Positions 1 through 10,371 of a stretch of DNA of 19,203 nt are shown piece by piece. The notes beneath the pieces are model-generated. The model saw only the letters and a list, made by a program, of their open reading frames with translations, had not been told where the DNA came from and searched no databases. The position numbers were made by a program, and so were the translations under genes. Source of the DNA: Pseudomonadota bacterium (GTDB lineage Bacteria; Pseudomonadota; Gammaproteobacteria; Burkholderiales; Thiobacillaceae). Location of the stretch: the NCBI GenBank assembly GCA_021791235.1, contig JAJYXA010000521.1:1-19203 (forward strand), in the 5' to 3' direction. The number at the start of each line of letters is the position of its first letter. Position 1 is the stretch's first letter.

Positions 1-400
1 CAAGGTGGTCGACGGCAAATTCCCCGACTACCAGCGCGTGATCCCGGCCAACCAGCCGCGCCACCTCAAGGCCAACCGCCAGAGCGTGATGCAGGCGCTG
101 CAGCGCGCGGCGATCCTGTCGAACGAGAAATTCCGCGGCGTGCGTCTGGTGATGAGCGAGAACACGCTTGGCATCGTCTGCAACAACAACGAGCAGGAAG
201 AGGCGGCCGACGAAATCGAGGTCAGCTACAACGGCGATCCGCTGGACGTCGGCTTCAACGTCACCTACCTGCTCGACGGCCTCGGCGCGGTCAACACCGA
301 CGAAATCACGCTGTCGCTGGGCGACGCCAACAGCAGCATGCTGCTCACCAGCGAAGGCGAACCCGGCTTCAAGTACGTCGTGATGCCGATGCGGATCTGA
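1..400 (+). CDS. dnaN: DNA polymerase III beta subunit (sliding clamp), C-terminal part
   Basis: This is the last 133 codons of the replicative sliding clamp, which rings DNA and tethers DNA polymerase III and other repair and replication partners. The 5' part lies outside the window; the reading frame begins at base 2. The segment DGKFPDYQRVIP near the left edge is the conserved start of the third clamp domain. The ending YVVMPMRI is the standard beta-clamp C-terminus, which helps form the partner-binding pocket. The next gene is gyrB on the same strand, so this is the usual dnaA-dnaN-gyrB origin-proximal arrangement, although dnaA cannot be seen. The 286-base gap to gyrB is filled with repeats and holds no further gene. 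Confidence 0.96.
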   Translation, partial: KVVDGKFPDYQRVIPANQPRHLKANRQSVMQALQRAAILSNEKFRGVRLVMSENTLGIVCNNNEQEEAADEIEVSYNGDPLDVGFNVTYLLDGLGAVNTDEITLSLGDANSSMLLTSEGEPGFKYVVMPMRI

Positions 401-422
401 CACATGCAGAACCAGTTCATAG

Positions 423-3143
<2,721 letters not shown>

Positions 3144-3158
3144 AAATTTAGGACTCGC

Positions 3159-3164
3159 TATAGT
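3159..3164 (+). promoter_or_regulatory. Possible -10 box for the restriction-modification operon
   Basis: The 47-base gyrB-vsr gap contains TATAGT, a fair sigma-70 -10 match, about 26 bases before the vsr ATG. No good -35 box sits at 16-18 bases upstream. There is also no clear Shine-Dalgarno before the vsr start. The call rests on position and the -10 match only. Confidence 0.25.
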
Positions 3165-3190
3165 GCCGGCAAGCGGCGCAATACACAGCT

Positions 3191-3598
3191 ATGGACAGCG
3201 TCACTCCGGCACGTCGCTCAGAAATTATGGGGCGAGTACATTCAAGCGATACCAAGCCGGAAATGACGGTTCGACGAATTGTTCACGCGATGGGCTATCG
3301 ATATCGCTTGCACGTGAAGAATCTACCGGGCAAGCCCGATTTGGTGTTTCGCGCTCGCAAGAAGGTTGTATTCGTCCATGGTTGCTTTTGGCACAGGCAC
3401 GCGGGGTGCGCGTTGGCCAGACTGCCAAAATCTCGTCAGGACTTCTGGATTCCCAAGCTCGAAGCAAACCGGCAGCGTGACATGAAGAATGAGAACGCGC
3501 TTCGTGACGCGGGCTGGGATGTGCTGACGATTTGGGAATGCGAGTTGAGCGATATCGCTCGGCTTAAGACAAGAATAAGGGGGTTTCTCGATGCGTAG
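3191..3598 (+). CDS. vsr: Very short patch repair endonuclease (Vsr)
   Basis: This is a DNA mismatch endonuclease that nicks beside the T of T:G mismatches made when 5-methylcytosine deaminates, so repair restores C:G. It has 135 residues, full family length. It shows RRSEIMGRV and DTKPE near the N-terminus. PGKPDLVF contains the metal-binding Asp50 (Asp51 in the E. coli enzyme). HGCFWHRH spans residues 63-70, and FW at 85-86 also matches the family. C65, H70, C73 and C117 match the structural zinc site by position. IWECEL closes the core. The ATG at 3191 gives the expected N-terminus even though the ribosome site is poor. Its 3' end overlaps the methyltransferase start by 8 bases, which fits translational coupling and the usual Vsr-C5 methylase partnership. 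Confidence 0.95.
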   Translation: MDSVTPARRSEIMGRVHSSDTKPEMTVRRIVHAMGYRYRLHVKNLPGKPDLVFRARKKVVFVHGCFWHRHAGCALARLPKSRQDFWIPKLEANRQRDMKNENALRDAGWDVLTIWECELSDIARLKTRIRGFLDA

Positions 3599-4781
3599 CG
3601 TCGAATTGTTCGCCGGTGCGGGAGGTCTCGCCATAGGCATGGCGAACGCCGGGTTTCAACACGCGGCTGTCGTTGAATGGGATCACGACGCATGTGAGAC
3701 GTTCCGTGAGAATCAACGTCACCATGCCCACGCGGTGGAAGGTTGGCCGGTGCATGAGCTTGATGCGCGGAGCTTCGATTTTGGTTCCCTCGGTCAAGAT
3801 GTTGCAGTGGTTTCCGGAGGCCCTCCATGCCAACCGTTTTCGATGGGTGGCAAGCATCGGGGCCAGCGTGACGATAGAAACATGTTCCCCGAGGCGGTCC
3901 GTGCGGTGCGGGAGTTGATGCCGAAGGCGTTCATTTTCGAGAATGTCAAAGGGCTCACACGCAAGAGCTTCGCCTCTTATTTTTCGTACATCCATCTGCA
4001 ACTGCAGTACCCGGAATTGTCACGGCGCAAAGGCGAGAATTGGATGCAACACCGTGCGCGTCTGGAACAGCATCATTCCTCCAACAAGGGAGCGGCGACG
4101 TACAACGTGTTGTTCGACGTGTTGAATGCCGCGGACTATGGCGTGCCGCAGAAACGACAACGAGTGTTTCTTGTCGGTTTTCGTTCCGATATTGGCGCGC
4201 GATGGTCTTTTCCAGAGCCGACGCATTCCGAGGATGCGCTACTAATTTCGAAATGGATTGATGGCGCCTATTGGGATGAGCACGGCATTAGTCGCAGATG
4301 GAGGCCGGAAATCCCGCCACGGTATGTGAAACGTGTCGAACTCTTGCGTACCGCGCCCCGCTTGCTAACGCTTGACCGTTGGCGAACAACCCGCGACGCG
4401 TTGAGCAACCTTCCCGATCCGGAGTCCGATCGAGATCACGGAATTTCAAACCACGTGTTCACCCCGGGGGCTAGAACCTACGTGGGCCACACGGGGAGCG
4501 CCCTGGATGAGCCGTCTAAAACGCTGAAGGCCGGATACCACGGTGTTCCAGGCGGCGAAAACATGTTCGTGAAGGATGACGGCTCGGTTCGTTATTTCAC
4601 GGTTCGGGAAGCCGCGCGACTGCAAACCTTCCCAGACGAATATGAGTTCCGAGGCTCATGGAGTCAAACCATGCGTCAGCTCGGCAACGCCGTTCCGGTG
4701 AGGTTGGCGGAGGTGGTGGCTCGTTCCGTGGCGGCAAGTTTGGACGCGTGCGCGAATCAAACTCGAATCACGAATTGCTAA
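3591..4781 (+). CDS. DNA (cytosine-5-)-methyltransferase
   Basis: This is a C5 cytosine methylase of 396 residues that transfers a methyl group from S-adenosylmethionine to cytosine within a specific site. Family motifs appear in order. Motif I is FAGAGGLAIGM (residues 7-17). Motif IV is GGPPCQPFS with catalytic Cys80. Motif VI is ENVKGL (117-122). Motif VIII is QKRQRVFLVGFR. Motif IX contains REAARLQTFPDEY, and motif X is GNAVPVRLAEVVARS. The stretch between VIII and IX should hold the target recognition domain; its specificity cannot be read by eye. A strong Shine-Dalgarno (AAGGGGG, 3577-3583) sits inside the vsr end, seven bases before the ATG. Within the operon it should be the protective methylase. 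Confidence 0.95.
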   Translation: MRSVELFAGAGGLAIGMANAGFQHAAVVEWDHDACETFRENQRHHAHAVEGWPVHELDARSFDFGSLGQDVAVVSGGPPCQPFSMGGKHRGQRDDRNMFPEAVRAVRELMPKAFIFENVKGLTRKSFASYFSYIHLQLQYPELSRRKGENWMQHRARLEQHHSSNKGAATYNVLFDVLNAADYGVPQKRQRVFLVGFRSDIGARWSFPEPTHSEDALLISKWIDGAYWDEHGISRRWRPEIPPRYVKRVELLRTAPRLLTLDRWRTTRDALSNLPDPESDRDHGISNHVFTPGARTYVGHTGSALDEPSKTLKAGYHGVPGGENMFVKDDGSVRYFTVREAARLQTFPDEYEFRGSWSQTMRQLGNAVPVRLAEVVARSVAASLDACANQTRITNC

Positions 4782-4797
4782 ACGGACAAGGACTGAC

Positions 4798-7146
4798 ATG
4801 GCCAACGACTTCGATCTGACTCCCGATCCCCGTGTTCTCCAGATTCTTGGCGAGATCAATCTCGACCAATGGAAATGTCTAGCGGAACTAATTGACAACG
4901 GTGTGGATGCCTTTATCAATTCGCATCGCGCTGGAGAGCCAGTTGACTCACCGTGCGTGTCGATCAGTTTGCCCACGCAGGATCGGGCCGATGCCACAGT
5001 GGCAATCCGGGACAACGGTCCCGGTATGACAATCGAACAGTTGGAGAGGGCGGTTCGGGCCGGTTGGAGCGGAAACAATCCTTTGGACAACCTTGGCCTT
5101 TTCGGCATGGGTTTCAATATCGCCACCGCGCGCCTGGGCATGGTCACCGAGGTTTATGCGACGCGCGCCGGAGATCAGGAATGGACGGGCTTGCGGATTG
5201 ACCTCAATGAGTTGCGTCGCACTCGGAGTTATCACACGCCACGCCTCACCAGGCCGAAGCCCGATCCTTCAGCGCACGGGACGGAAATCAAGATTCTTCA
5301 GCTCAAAGCGGATCAGCGTCTGTACTTTGCGAAAAACGCCAATCATCAAAAGATTCGCAGACAGTTGGCGCGGGTCTACGCGCCACTCCTCCTGTCCAAG
5401 GAAAACTCGTTCACTTTGCAACTCAATGGCCAGAACGTTCAGGCGAAGCGCCCATGTCACTGGGACCCGGACCGGTCTGTGCAAGGGAGCGATGGAAAGC
5501 CGGTCCACGCCGTGGAAAGTTTCGATTACACGCTCCCTTCACGCCACTATTGTTTGACATGCATGATTTCCTTTTCAGGGCAACAAGGCTGCCCGACCGC
5601 TGGCCCGGACTGCAAGACAATCGAGGTCAAGCGTCGGCTGCATGGTTGGGTGGGGTTGCAGCGTTACATGCACGAAGAGGACTTTGGCGTAGATATCGTT
5701 CGGAACGGTCGGGTCATCGAAGTTCAGAACAAGGACTTGTTTGTTTGGTCCGGAGGCGAGAGACCTGAACGCGAATATCCGATCGACGATCAGCGCAATA
5801 GAGGGCGATTTATCGGCGAGGTACATCTTGATCATTGTCGGGTGAGTTACACCAAGGACCGGTTCGAACGAGATGACACGTCCTGGGCGGAAATGGTGAC
5901 CCTAATCCGCGGGGATGGGCCGTTGCAGCCGCAGAAAGCTCGCGCCTTGGGGTACGAGCCCCCGGATGCGCCGTTGTATCGTCTGTTCCAAGCTTTCCGC
6001 CGCAGCAGTCCTCAGGGCAAGACTGGACGTTGGTCTCGGATTCTCGCGGTCAAGAACAACGAACGCGCTATGGAAATGGCCGACTTGTTCAACAAGGGTG
6101 ATCCCGAATACCAAACGGATGAGAAGTGGTACGCGCTGGTGGAGGAGGAGGATCGTGGAATTGTGGGCGCAACCCCGACCGCCACCGGGCCAGGCTCGGC
6201 GGCACCGGCGGCTCCCGATGGCTTTCTTGATGTGGGTGATTCGGCATCCGATGCGGGCGGCACGAACAACAAGGCGCGCGAACCAGCGAGTGGTCCGTAT
6301 AAGACGGAAACCGCTGTGCTTCCGGTTCGTCAGAAGTTGCATGAGCTGTCCCGCGTGTACAAGCATCCTCTGCTCAAGGTCGAATTCACGGTTGAGGCAT
6401 TTGTGGTGACGGCGAACGATCCGGATCTGCCGCGCAAGTCGCCCTGGATTCTGAAAATCGAGGATCCGGGCACACGCACATTCCTATTTCTCTTCGATCC
6501 CGATCATCCGGTGTTTCGTTCCGTGACGATGACGCCAATGGACGCGGTACTCTGCGAACTCGCGTTCAAGACTTATGAGTTCCTTCGAGACACAAGTCCT
6601 GACTCGGCGATATTCGCCACCATTCTGGCGGATTTCCGAGGCGAGTACGCCGATGACACGAAACTTGATCCCAAGAGCATCATTGCGTTCGCCGACGCGG
6701 CACTTAGGGAAATCGCTCAATCCATTGGACCCATTGGCGACGCGAGCATGTTTGGTTCGTTGTTCGGAGGATTGCCGCAATCCGCGCAGGACAGTATTCG
6801 TCGCAAGCTGGCGTCGGCGGGTATATCGGGCGTGCAGGCGGTGATCGACTCCGGCGAGTTCCTTGCATACGCCGAAGCCGCCGACATTCGGGCCTTTGTG
6901 CGTCAGCACTCAGAGTTGTTTTTCGATGGCAAGTTCTGGGCGCAGCCATATGCGAGCTTGGATTACGGCGATGAGAAAGTTAACGCGGAAGCTCGTGACC
7001 GGGTGATCGAACGATACGACGCATATTTGGCGGATGCTGTTTGGTTGGCTTCACAGAGCCCACGCGATCTTGACCGATGCGATCGTGATGAATTGATTCG
7101 CGCGACTCTTTCCGTCCGCATTCTTGGGTCGGACGGAAACATGTGA
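4798..7146 (+). CDS. MORC/MutL-like GHKL ATPase of a restriction-modification system
   Basis: This large (782-residue) ATPase has a GHKL (Hsp90/MutL/gyrase) nucleotide-binding fold. The N-box is ELIDNGVDAF (E30, N34, D37). The G1 motif is DNGPGM (72-77), G2 is GLFGMGFN (100-107), and a GTEIKIL segment follows near 160. The N-terminal pattern PDPRVLQILGEINLDQWKCLAELIDN resembles prokaryotic MORC-type ATPases, predicted to work in restriction systems as ATP-gated DNA clamps. A second domain (about 190-380) contains C252, C255, C265 and C272 in a possible zinc cluster. A Gly/Ala/Pro-rich linker lies near 456-500, followed by a C-terminal region I do not recognise. The ATG follows AAGGAC and lies 16 bases after the methylase stop. 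Function is inferred from fold and neighbours; the GHKL assignment itself is secure. Confidence 0.85.
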   Translation: MANDFDLTPDPRVLQILGEINLDQWKCLAELIDNGVDAFINSHRAGEPVDSPCVSISLPTQDRADATVAIRDNGPGMTIEQLERAVRAGWSGNNPLDNLGLFGMGFNIATARLGMVTEVYATRAGDQEWTGLRIDLNELRRTRSYHTPRLTRPKPDPSAHGTEIKILQLKADQRLYFAKNANHQKIRRQLARVYAPLLLSKENSFTLQLNGQNVQAKRPCHWDPDRSVQGSDGKPVHAVESFDYTLPSRHYCLTCMISFSGQQGCPTAGPDCKTIEVKRRLHGWVGLQRYMHEEDFGVDIVRNGRVIEVQNKDLFVWSGGERPEREYPIDDQRNRGRFIGEVHLDHCRVSYTKDRFERDDTSWAEMVTLIRGDGPLQPQKARALGYEPPDAPLYRLFQAFRRSSPQGKTGRWSRILAVKNNERAMEMADLFNKGDPEYQTDEKWYALVEEEDRGIVGATPTATGPGSAAPAAPDGFLDVGDSASDAGGTNNKAREPASGPYKTETAVLPVRQKLHELSRVYKHPLLKVEFTVEAFVVTANDPDLPRKSPWILKIEDPGTRTFLFLFDPDHPVFRSVTMTPMDAVLCELAFKTYEFLRDTSPDSAIFATILADFRGEYADDTKLDPKSIIAFADAALREIAQSIGPIGDASMFGSLFGGLPQSAQDSIRRKLASAGISGVQAVIDSGEFLAYAEAADIRAFVRQHSELFFDGKFWAQPYASLDYGDEKVNAEARDRVIERYDAYLADAVWLASQSPRDLDRCDRDELIRATLSVRILGSDGNM

Positions 7147-7147
7147 C

Positions 7148-8824
7148 ATGGAGGGCTACTTCCTCGATTCACGACGACTCCTGAGTGGTTCCTGGCGCGC
7201 CTTTGAGCGTGATGTCGCTCGACTTCTGGTGCAGAACGCCTTTGAGGATGTTCGCATCGTCGGCGGGTCGGGGGACCGTGGCGCCGATGTTCTGGGAGTT
7301 AAGAATGGGCAGCTCTGGGTTATCCAGTGCAAGTTCACCAGTGATAGCTATCCCGACCCCCATGCGGTTGACGAAGTGGTTGAGGCGTCACGTTACTATG
7401 AGGCGGATAGGCTGGCGATAGCGACATCTCGCGCTTTCGGGCCAGCGCTGAACACGGCGATTGACCGATGGGGGCGTCTTGGCATCCGCATCGAACCACT
7501 GCCGCCGGGCACGTTGATCGAAATGATGCGACGCAGCCCGGAGTACCCGAGGGCTCGGCGTGATCTGCGCGATTACCAGGATGATTGTGTTCAGCGTCTT
7601 GGCGCTGCGCTTCGGGAAACAGGTCGGGGTCAATTGGTTCTCGCCACCGGCTTGGGGAAGACGGTGGTGATGGCCGAAACAACGGCGCAGCTCCTTCGGG
7701 ATGGCGTAATCGATTCCGGGCGGATATTGGTTCTCGCCGACAAGCGCGAACTGGTCGAACAACTTCAGCGTGAATTTTGGCAGCAACTACCGAAGAGCAT
7801 CCCCAGCCATCTTCTGGTGGGCGGCGAACAGCCGACGTTCTGGGATGGCATCACTTTCGCGACGGTTCAGAGCGTTCTACCGCGGTTGGGGACGTTGCCC
7901 CAGTTCGGCCTCGTATGGGTGGACGAGGCTCACCATATCGGCTCGGAAAGCTTCCGTCGCGTGATCGACGATCTCGCCGCGCCCATGGTGGGTGGAGCGA
8001 CGGCTACGCCATGGCGGGGCGATCGCTTCGACATCGACACTATTCTCGGACAACCCGTCGCGAAGATCGGTATTGACGAGGGACTGCGTCGAGGTTTCCT
8101 TTGCGAGGCGGACTACCGCCTGCTGGCGGACAACATTGATTGGGAGTTCGTTCGAAAGCAGTCGAGGCATGAATATTCACTTAAGGAATTGAACACTCGA
8201 CTGCTGATCCCAACACGCGACGAGGAGGCGGCGCGTGTCATCGCGGACACGTTCAAGACCGAGGAGCGCCGCAGTGTCATTGTGTTTTGCGCGGGCGTTG
8301 AACACGCGAAAACCTTCGCCGCGATGTTGCGTCTGTACGGATTCAAGTCCGCGTTCATCACTGGGGAAATGGAGCCCCGTGAGCGTGAAAAAACCATGGC
8401 CGGTTTGCGGCGCGGGACCATCAACGCGGTGACGACTGTAGACATCTTCAACGAGGGTGTGGACGTGCCGGATGTGGACATGCTGGCGTTCATGCGAGTC
8501 ACCCACAGCCGACGCATTTTTGTTCAGCAGCTTGGTCGAGGCTTGCGTTTGGCGCCGAACAAGAAAAAGGTTGTCGTACTCGACTTTGTAAGCGATCTAC
8601 GCCGAATTTCCGAGGTCATTGATCTCCAGAAGTCAATTACGGGAGATGTGGAGCGACTCGATCTGGTGGAGCGCGTGGTTCAGTTTTCCGACCAAGGTGC
8701 CGGCCACTTCATGTTCGAGTGGCTCTTGGACCAGGCGGACCTTTTCAATCGAGAGGGGGACGCGAGATTGGAGCTGCCGGAGTTCAACTTTCCCATGCCT
8801 GTCCCACCAGGAGCGGTCCAATGA
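7148..8824 (+). CDS. SF2 DEAH-box helicase with N-terminal Mrr-like endonuclease domain
   Basis: This is a fusion of a restriction nuclease domain to a superfamily 2 DNA helicase/translocase (558 residues). Residues 14-125 look like an Mrr/RecB-fold nuclease: W16..FE, GDRGAD (42-47, Asp47) and VIQCK (Q60, K62), matching the D...QxK catalytic pattern. The helicase follows: ATGLGKT Walker A (166-172), VDEAHHIG with DEAH at 259-262, GATATPWR, DIFNEGVDVPDVDM and the motif VI arginines in QQLGRGLRLAP. I take ATG 7148, one base past the upstream stop; an in-frame TTG at 7124 would overlap the ATPase gene. It is probably the DNA-cutting and translocating part of the system, working with the GHKL ATPase. 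Confidence 0.88.
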   Translation: MEGYFLDSRRLLSGSWRAFERDVARLLVQNAFEDVRIVGGSGDRGADVLGVKNGQLWVIQCKFTSDSYPDPHAVDEVVEASRYYEADRLAIATSRAFGPALNTAIDRWGRLGIRIEPLPPGTLIEMMRRSPEYPRARRDLRDYQDDCVQRLGAALRETGRGQLVLATGLGKTVVMAETTAQLLRDGVIDSGRILVLADKRELVEQLQREFWQQLPKSIPSHLLVGGEQPTFWDGITFATVQSVLPRLGTLPQFGLVWVDEAHHIGSESFRRVIDDLAAPMVGGATATPWRGDRFDIDTILGQPVAKIGIDEGLRRGFLCEADYRLLADNIDWEFVRKQSRHEYSLKELNTRLLIPTRDEEAARVIADTFKTEERRSVIVFCAGVEHAKTFAAMLRLYGFKSAFITGEMEPREREKTMAGLRRGTINAVTTVDIFNEGVDVPDVDMLAFMRVTHSRRIFVQQLGRGLRLAPNKKKVVVLDFVSDLRRISEVIDLQKSITGDVERLDLVERVVQFSDQGAGHFMFEWLLDQADLFNREGDARLELPEFNFPMPVPPGAVQ

Positions 8825-9357
8825 GCGCGGCGCTGCCAACCGATATCAGGGATCGTATTCGTCAGAAAATCTGGGCCAAGGCGGATGAGCTGGACTGGCC
8901 CAGAATTTCGGACGCCGAGCGCACCACCTGGTATGAGAACTGGACAAAGGACAAGGAGGTGGGCGGAGTCCTTTCCCATTTCATGGATGCGAGGAAAGTC
9001 CGTGTGTACATCAAGGATTCGCTACTCAAACCGTATCTCAGATCCCGGTTGCAGGATGGCTGGGGGCAAGTGCTGCTCGCCATAGGCATGGAGCAAGGCG
9101 ACGCGTCCTTCATTAAGTCCTACGACAAGCCGCATGGCCGTCAGCTTCCCGATGGCCGGATCATCTGCTGGGGTAACAGCAGGGAATGGAAATCGATCCT
9201 CATATCGGTCTTTGAGCGCGCGTATCGGATCGAGGCGGGAATTCCGTACGCTGCCGTACTGATGGAAACCGGAAAAACGACGAATGCGGAAATCCGCGAA
9301 ATGATCTTGGAAGTCAGTAAAAAATTGGGTTTACAACATCTTGCTTGGATTGATTAG
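8821..9357 (+). CDS. Unrecognised protein, last gene of the restriction operon
   Basis: I do not recognise this 178-residue protein. Its ATG overlaps the helicase stop in an ATGA junction, so it is very likely translated by coupling and belongs to the system. It looks soluble, with no signal peptide or membrane segment, and is rich in Lys, Arg and Trp. Notable stretches are DWPRISDAERTTWYENW (24-40), YIKDSLLKPYLRSRL, GRQLPDGRIICWGNSREWKS and a helical C-terminus ending LGLQHLAWID. The charged and aromatic composition would fit a DNA- or protein-binding accessory subunit, but no catalytic motif is evident. Frames extending upstream of 8821 only shadow the helicase. The gene ends 119 bases before the convergent Fic gene. 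Confidence 0.8.
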   Translation: MSAALPTDIRDRIRQKIWAKADELDWPRISDAERTTWYENWTKDKEVGGVLSHFMDARKVRVYIKDSLLKPYLRSRLQDGWGQVLLAIGMEQGDASFIKSYDKPHGRQLPDGRIICWGNSREWKSILISVFERAYRIEAGIPYAAVLMETGKTTNAEIREMILEVSKKLGLQHLAWID

Positions 9358-9421
9358 CAAGTATTAGACAGGTTGCACCATAGCCAAATGATGATCTAAG
9401 TTCGGGCTGATACGCGGAGGT

Positions 9422-9446
9422 AGCCCTGCCGGCATCGCCGGGCTTT
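9422..9446. terminator. Possible hairpin between convergent genes
   Basis: In the gap between the restriction operon and the convergent Fic gene, CCGGC-ATC-GCCGG forms a short stem. It could be extended by AGC/GCT pairing across a CCTG bulge, and on the plus strand TTTA follows. It is well placed to end transcription from the plus strand, but the stem is short and the T-tract weak. The rest of 9358-9476 shows nothing recognisable. Confidence 0.3.
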
Positions 9447-9476
9447 ACAGCCAGCGGCCGAGAAGGAAGCCGCAGT

Positions 9477-10064
9477 TCAGGCCCGCACAAACTCCAGCAA
9501 GGGCTGAATCTCATGGCCGTGAGCGGCACGCAGTGCCGCAACATAGGCCCGGCGGGTCTCGCCGGCGTCGACCAGATTGATGCGGCCCCATGAAAAGCGC
9601 GGCCAGCCAAGCCCTGCCGACAGCAGGTCGGTGGCCAGCCGCGCATGACGGCCATTGCCGTTCGGGAAGGGATGAATCCACACCAACCGGTGATGAAACC
9701 GGGCCGCGATCTCGTCCGGCGGATAGCTGCCGTGCTCGACCCAGTAGCGGCAGTCATCCAGCAAGTTTCGCAGGTCGACGCCGATACGATGGGGAGCAAC
9801 CCCGATATTGCGCTCTGTCTGACGGAATTCTCCGGCCCAGCGCCAGACCCGGCCAAACATCCGCTTGTGCAGACCTTTCAGGAGCTTCTCATCGAGTACA
9901 TCGCGCTTGTGTGCGAAAGCCCATTCCTCGGCCTCCAGAATGTTCGCCTGTTCCGCTTCATTCAGCTCGTGGCGCAGCGTGATGTAAGACGGGATCAGAC
10001 CTTCCCGTTCTTCCGGCGTCAGCGGCGTGGCGGCATCATCCTGGTCGAACAGGGGGTCGGTCAT
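9477..10064 (-). CDS. Fic/DOC family protein, mobile mystery protein B type
   Basis: This is a Fic-domain protein of 195 residues; such enzymes usually transfer AMP or another phosphate-containing group to target proteins and often act as toxins. The Fic loop HPFPNGNGRHAR lies at 131-142. Upstream, LHKRMFGRVWRWAGEFRQTERNIGV (65-89) is the typical helix and flap region. The overall sequence fits the 'mobile mystery protein B' family, which is normally paired with a helix-turn-helix 'protein A'. ATG 10064 is preferred over ATG 10079 because GGAGG (10072-10076) sits seven bases before it. That Shine-Dalgarno lies within the last codons of the upstream protein-A remnant, whose TGA overlaps this ATG. 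The usual Asp/Glu of the Fic motif is Asn here, which I believe is common in this family. Confidence 0.88.
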   Translation of the reverse strand: MTDPLFDQDDAATPLTPEEREGLIPSYITLRHELNEAEQANILEAEEWAFAHKRDVLDEKLLKGLHKRMFGRVWRWAGEFRQTERNIGVAPHRIGVDLRNLLDDCRYWVEHGSYPPDEIAARFHHRLVWIHPFPNGNGRHARLATDLLSAGLGWPRFSWGRINLVDAGETRRAYVAALRAAHGHEIQPLLEFVRA

Positions 10065-10213
10065 GATTCTTCCTCCCACAGCCCGGAACCGGCTTTCTCG
10101 ATGATCTGGCGGACAAGGCGCTTGAGCTGCTCGCTTTCATCGCCCTTCTCGATGCCCTGGGCTTCGAGCGCCATCGTATGGCTGGTGGCAGCAAGCCGCT
10201 TGGTGAAGGAAAA
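10061..10213 (-). pseudogene. C-terminal remnant of mobile mystery protein A
   Basis: Directly upstream of the protein-B Fic gene, a short open frame reads FTKRLAATSHTMALEAQG and then a charged helix, ending in LWEEES and a TGA that overlaps the next ATG (ATGA). The SHTMALEAQ core, the length and the coupled position match the C-terminus of 'mobile mystery protein A', the usual helix-turn-helix partner of protein B. The N-terminal part, including the DNA-binding helix-turn-helix, is absent: upstream of about 10213 the frame no longer looks like the family and runs under the second Fic gene. Either the second Fic module replaced the 5' part, or a deletion did. A shorter product from ATG 10174 (37 residues) could still be made. 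The family match is from memory. Confidence 0.55.
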
Positions 10214-10371
10214 AGGGGCCAGGATCACAATTGGTCGGACGGCAGTGATGGCCGAGTGCCAGCCGTTAGGCTCGGGGTTGATTGGCTTCGAGTTGCGCCG
10301 ATGTCTGCGGAGAGGACATGGCAAGGCGTCGTGGTCCCTACCCCCGTCTCCAGCATGGCCACGGTCCTGCC

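Noticed and set aside
7124..7147. TTG start for the helicase-nuclease
   Set aside because: It would add eight residues overlapping the ATPase gene. ATG 7148 gives a normal N-terminus and usual operon spacing.
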